A DNA stretch of 7,906 bases from positions 1-7,906 of the forward strand of contig JAUXBJ010000057.1 in the NCBI GenBank assembly GCA_030619425.1, in the 5' to 3' direction. The translations under genes were made by a program, and so were the position numbers. The stretch comes from a bacterium (GTDB taxonomy: Bacteria > Zixibacteria > MSB-5A5 > GN15 > FEB-12). The notes beneath the pieces were generated by a model. It was not told where the DNA came from. It did not search any database and saw only the letters and a program-made list of their open reading frames with translations. Positions 5,206 to 7,906 of this stretch are shown here, in pieces (position 1 is the first letter of the stretch; each line of letters starts with the position of its first letter).

Positions 5206-7848
5206 TTAGCGATGTTTCACATCGACAATTCGCAGCGTCCCCATCGGCACTCTCACATGAATCCGACCGTTGCTAATCGGCAGTGTTTCGCCGCTCAGAA
5301 TATCGGTACATTCGATGCCGTTCATATGCTGCAGGATAATATCAGCCTCTCGGTCCGCCGGATCGAGATATCCGGAATCGATAAGCGTAATACGGACATG
5401 CGTGGGATCGAGCCGCGCCACAGACCAGTGAGCATTGCCGGACACCCGCACCGGCAGCCGGCCGGCAGACTCTTTCAACAGTTGTTCCACGACGGGCCTG
5501 TACGCTGCTGCTGAAATGCGTTTCCCACCTGCATCGTAGAAGTACTGACCGTCTGTGGAAATCTTTGTACGGAAGCGGGTCCCCTTAATATCGAAGTCGT
5601 CCGGCAACAGGGCCACCAGGCCGCAAGGCGCTGTCGGCAGATAATTGCACATCCGGCGGTCAAGCCCCAACCCGAATCCGGAAAAATCATGCGGCGGCAG
5701 GGGCGCTCCCGCCCAGTAACAGTCCAGACGGTCAAACGCCATCTGCGGGTGGGTATCTTCCGGATACCGGTAACTGTGCCCGTTGACGCCGTGCCGGACA
5801 TACTCTTTGGAGGGCGGGCTCTTCATCCCGAGACAGACGTCAGGCACCGACAGCAGTTCGTCCTTCTCCGGAATGTGGATGATGCCCTTTTCGAGCATAT
5901 CGTAAAACGGCACGAGTTGCTCGTATAATTCATCCGAGAGTGGACCCTGATGTATACTGTTAAAGAAGACGTCGGAGCCGAGCGACGCACGTGACGCCAG
6001 GTGCCGAAGATGATGGCTGATTACCTGATGGCCGGCCCATTCCCACATCCGGTCGAAATTGGCATTATCGGTCACCATGCGGCAGGACCACTGGTTGAAT
6101 GAACCGCAAAGCCACAGTCCGACCCGCCCAGCAAGGCTGAGTTCGGCAGTCCTACAGTTGGTTTCCTCAAGCGCAGGAATGAAGACGTCCTGGAAACCGG
6201 AATCGAGCAGAACACGCCGCCAGTAGGGTACGTAGCTGGTGCCGTTCCAGAAGATATTCTTGTTCCGGAAAATGATTTTCTTGCCATGTTGCCGGCACAA
6301 TTCCGCCACTGGCAGCAGTATTTTCTCGACGACATCCTGCATGTGATCGTCCACCCCCTCCATCTCGGCGAATTCGAGACCCCACAAACGCTCGGGCGCA
6401 GCTTCGATCATCCGTTTGAAGGTAGAGAGCGGCATATGCACGGCGTGTCCGTGACCGGACCAGACCACGAAACCTCTGCCCGCAGCTTCCATTCGTTGCG
6501 CCGCTGCAACAATTTCATCGGCGGTCATGTTATAGCGCCGGCGCCGGTCGATATCCCGGTTCCAGAGCTCATTCCGGCTTTCGTATTTCTGGCTGAACGT
6601 GGTCCCCCGCATGAAGGTCAAATACCGATACGCTGCTCCCTCCGGTTCCCGGGACAGTACGGTGGCCTTCCGCGGCGTCGGCTGGTACGCAGGTGCTTTG
6701 AATTGCGCAATCTGTTTCGTCAGGGTTCGGATGTTCCGTTCGATAGCTGCCAGCTTGCCGACCGGCGTGATCTGCTTATACGCCTGCTGCCAGCCGGGAT
6801 CGTCCAACTGCAGCATATAGATGCCGTCGCCGCCGGAAACGGAACTGCCCAGGTAATACGTGTGCGTGACCGGATCAAAGGCACCGTCAGCGAAGGAATA
6901 GGGGCCGGTCAGTACTTCCCGGCACGAACCATCAAGATTATAGACAATCAACACATTACCAAAATGTCCGATGACATAATCATCATCCGGCAGTTTCACG
7001 GGATCGAGCAGATTCATCCGGTAACTGATGTTGGGTATACGCTCGTCGGTCGTGGTGTACATCATGTTCCCCGCATGATCGAAGGCGAAAATCCGGCCGT
7101 TTTCCCCCCAACTGTTGCTGAGCAGGATTTCGTCCCTGCCGTCTTGATCGAGGTCCAGCACCGCCATGCTGAAAAACCGCTTTCCGGAATTATGGGCACG
7201 GGTGCCGAGGTTTGTCTGTTTCCACCTGATCTTCATATCGGCCGGGTCCAGCAAAAAGAGAGAGAGTGTACCGCTCAGTCCCCGGTTTGTCGTTGCCACG
7301 GCGATGTAATCCCGGCCCTCACCGAGAATGTCGCCCGAACGTACGTGCCGGATGCAGTGTTCCGTCTTAACAGTACGCAGGACCTTTCCCCCCGGCGAGA
7401 GAACGTACAGTACCTGCTCTACACCGCCGGTCACGGCGACCATAGAGCCGTCCTGCAATCGGGCGGTGCAGACCTGAAATAACGGCGCTGTGTTGTCGAA
7501 GGTCCAGAGGATATCGCCAGTATCATCCACTGCATACAGTATGCCCGCAGCAGTAGCTACCAGAGCTTCGTCGAGACCATCAGCGTCGATATCCGCGACA
7601 GCAAGATCGTAGGGAAAATGCCCCCCGATTCGCGTCTTCCAGATCAGTTGTCCGTCCGGTGTATGGCACAGGACGGAACCATCGTATGTCGCCGATATAA
7701 CCACACGCTGGTCCGGCGTGACAGTTGCGGGACTCAGATGGTATACCGTGTGCCCGCCCGTCGTGAAAGTTTTCATTACGATCGCTCCGGATGACGGCGA
7801 GCAAGCAGAGAAAATCGCCAGTGATACAGCTATCCAATAATCACACAC
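5206..7848 (-). CDS. Large exported beta-propeller protein with putative glycoside hydrolase domain (GH150-like?)
   Basis: An 880-residue protein starting at GTG (7848-7846), the first in-frame start after an upstream TGA, six bases from a strong ribosome binding site. Residues 1-16 (hydrophobic, ending FSAC) suggest a signal peptide, possibly a lipoprotein with Cys16 lipidated, although the N-terminus lacks Lys/Arg. Residues about 28-350 form a beta-propeller with FG-GAP/PQQ-like blades: calcium-loop motifs DIDADGLDE (86-94) and DLDQDGRDE (232-240), and strands such as YAVDDTGDILWTF and YVLSPGGKVLRTV. A charged, Pro-containing linker spans about 363-403. Residues about 405-670 look like an alpha/beta barrel: GFVVWSGHGHAV (459-470), LWGLEFAEMEG (488-498), GKKIIFRNKNIFWNG (522-536), VFIPALEETN (555-564), GLWLCGSFNQW (577-587). 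Glu492, Glu495, Glu561 and Glu562 are candidate acids. A beta-rich region (about 755-880) ends the protein. The order propeller-linker-catalytic region recalls lambda-carrageenase (GH150), which fits a fucosidase/sulfatase neighbourhood, but I cannot confirm it. Confidence 0.85.
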   Translation of the reverse strand: MCDYWIAVSLAIFSACSPSSGAIVMKTFTTGGHTVYHLSPATVTPDQRVVISATYDGSVLCHTPDGQLIWKTRIGGHFPYDLAVADIDADGLDEALVATAAGILYAVDDTGDILWTFDNTAPLFQVCTARLQDGSMVAVTGGVEQVLYVLSPGGKVLRTVKTEHCIRHVRSGDILGEGRDYIAVATTNRGLSGTLSLFLLDPADMKIRWKQTNLGTRAHNSGKRFFSMAVLDLDQDGRDEILLSNSWGENGRIFAFDHAGNMMYTTTDERIPNISYRMNLLDPVKLPDDDYVIGHFGNVLIVYNLDGSCREVLTGPYSFADGAFDPVTHTYYLGSSVSGGDGIYMLQLDDPGWQQAYKQITPVGKLAAIERNIRTLTKQIAQFKAPAYQPTPRKATVLSREPEGAAYRYLTFMRGTTFSQKYESRNELWNRDIDRRRRYNMTADEIVAAAQRMEAAGRGFVVWSGHGHAVHMPLSTFKRMIEAAPERLWGLEFAEMEGVDDHMQDVVEKILLPVAELCRQHGKKIIFRNKNIFWNGTSYVPYWRRVLLDSGFQDVFIPALEETNCRTAELSLAGRVGLWLCGSFNQWSCRMVTDNANFDRMWEWAGHQVISHHLRHLASRASLGSDVFFNSIHQGPLSDELYEQLVPFYDMLEKGIIHIPEKDELLSVPDVCLGMKSPPSKEYVRHGVNGHSYRYPEDTHPQMAFDRLDCYWAGAPLPPHDFSGFGLGLDRRMCNYLPTAPCGLVALLPDDFDIKGTRFRTKISTDGQYFYDAGGKRISAAAYRPVVEQLLKESAGRLPVRVSGNAHWSVARLDPTHVRITLIDSGYLDPADREADIILQHMNGIECTDILSGETLPISNGRIHVRVPMGTLRIVDVKHR

Positions 7849-7854
7849 ACTTCA

Positions 7855-7864
7855 CTCCTTCCTT
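7855..7864 (-). promoter_or_regulatory. Ribosome binding site supporting a GTG start
   Basis: The minus strand reads AAGGAAGGAG, ending six bases before the GTG at 7848. The next in-frame ATG (residue 25) would remove the putative export signal and has no comparable site, so GTG is the preferred start. Confidence 0.7.
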
Positions 7865-7906
7865 GATTGAATGAATTGAAACTGTTAAGCAAGAATCATT
7901 TGTACC

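Noticed and set aside
6286..7482. 398-codon plus-strand open frame
   Set aside because: It lies wholly antisense inside the 880-residue minus-strand gene, has a His/Arg/Pro-rich composition typical of an antisense shadow of GC-rich coding DNA, and shows no recognisable domain. The minus-strand frame has propeller motifs, a signal region and a strong ribosome binding site.

Overview
The window looks like part of the genome of a carbohydrate-degrading bacterium of the PVC group (Planctomycetota, Kiritimatiellota, Verrucomicrobiota or Lentisphaerota). This is inferred from gene content: a secreted methyltransferase-fold/PQQ-propeller fusion of a type I associate with those phyla, a secreted GH95 alpha-L-fucosidase, the start of a sulfatase gene with a Tat-like leader, and a very large exported beta-propeller protein. 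No SusC/SusD-type transport genes, RNA genes, CRISPR arrays or transposases are visible.

Layout. (1) Positions 1-1529, minus strand: the first 509 codons of a secreted protein with an N-terminal SAM-methyltransferase-like fold and a C-terminal PQQ-type beta-propeller; it runs off the left edge. (2) 1530-1969: a roughly 440-base divergent intergenic region with a gapped direct repeat, an inverted repeat and a good sigma70-like promoter facing right. (3) 1970-2584, plus strand: a truncated paralogue of gene 1, keeping the signal peptide, methyltransferase fold and linker but stopping where the propeller begins. (4) 2665-2832, plus strand: a 55-codon ORF that reads as the extreme N-terminus of a sulfatase (degenerate Tat-like leader plus the first metal-binding Asp pair), cut off before the active site. 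Its stop codon overlaps the start of the next gene (ATGA). (5) 2829-5147, plus strand: an apparently complete GH95 alpha-L-fucosidase. (6) 5206-7848, minus strand, convergent with GH95: an 880-residue exported protein with an N-terminal FG-GAP/PQQ-like propeller, a charged linker, a barrel-like central region and a C-terminal beta-rich region. This architecture recalls GH150 lambda-carrageenases, but the assignment is tentative.

How the parts fit. The fucosidase, the sulfatase start and the putative propeller-hydrolase suggest the locus acts, or once acted, on a sulfated fucose- or galactose-containing polysaccharide such as fucoidan, carrageenan or a sulfated host glycan. The plus-strand block 1970-2832 looks eroded: two genes are represented only by their 5' ends, back to back, directly ahead of an intact fucosidase. 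The most interesting points are this row of 5' gene stubs, the sulfatase stub now placed as a translationally coupled leader for the fucosidase, and the uncharacterised 880-residue propeller/barrel protein.
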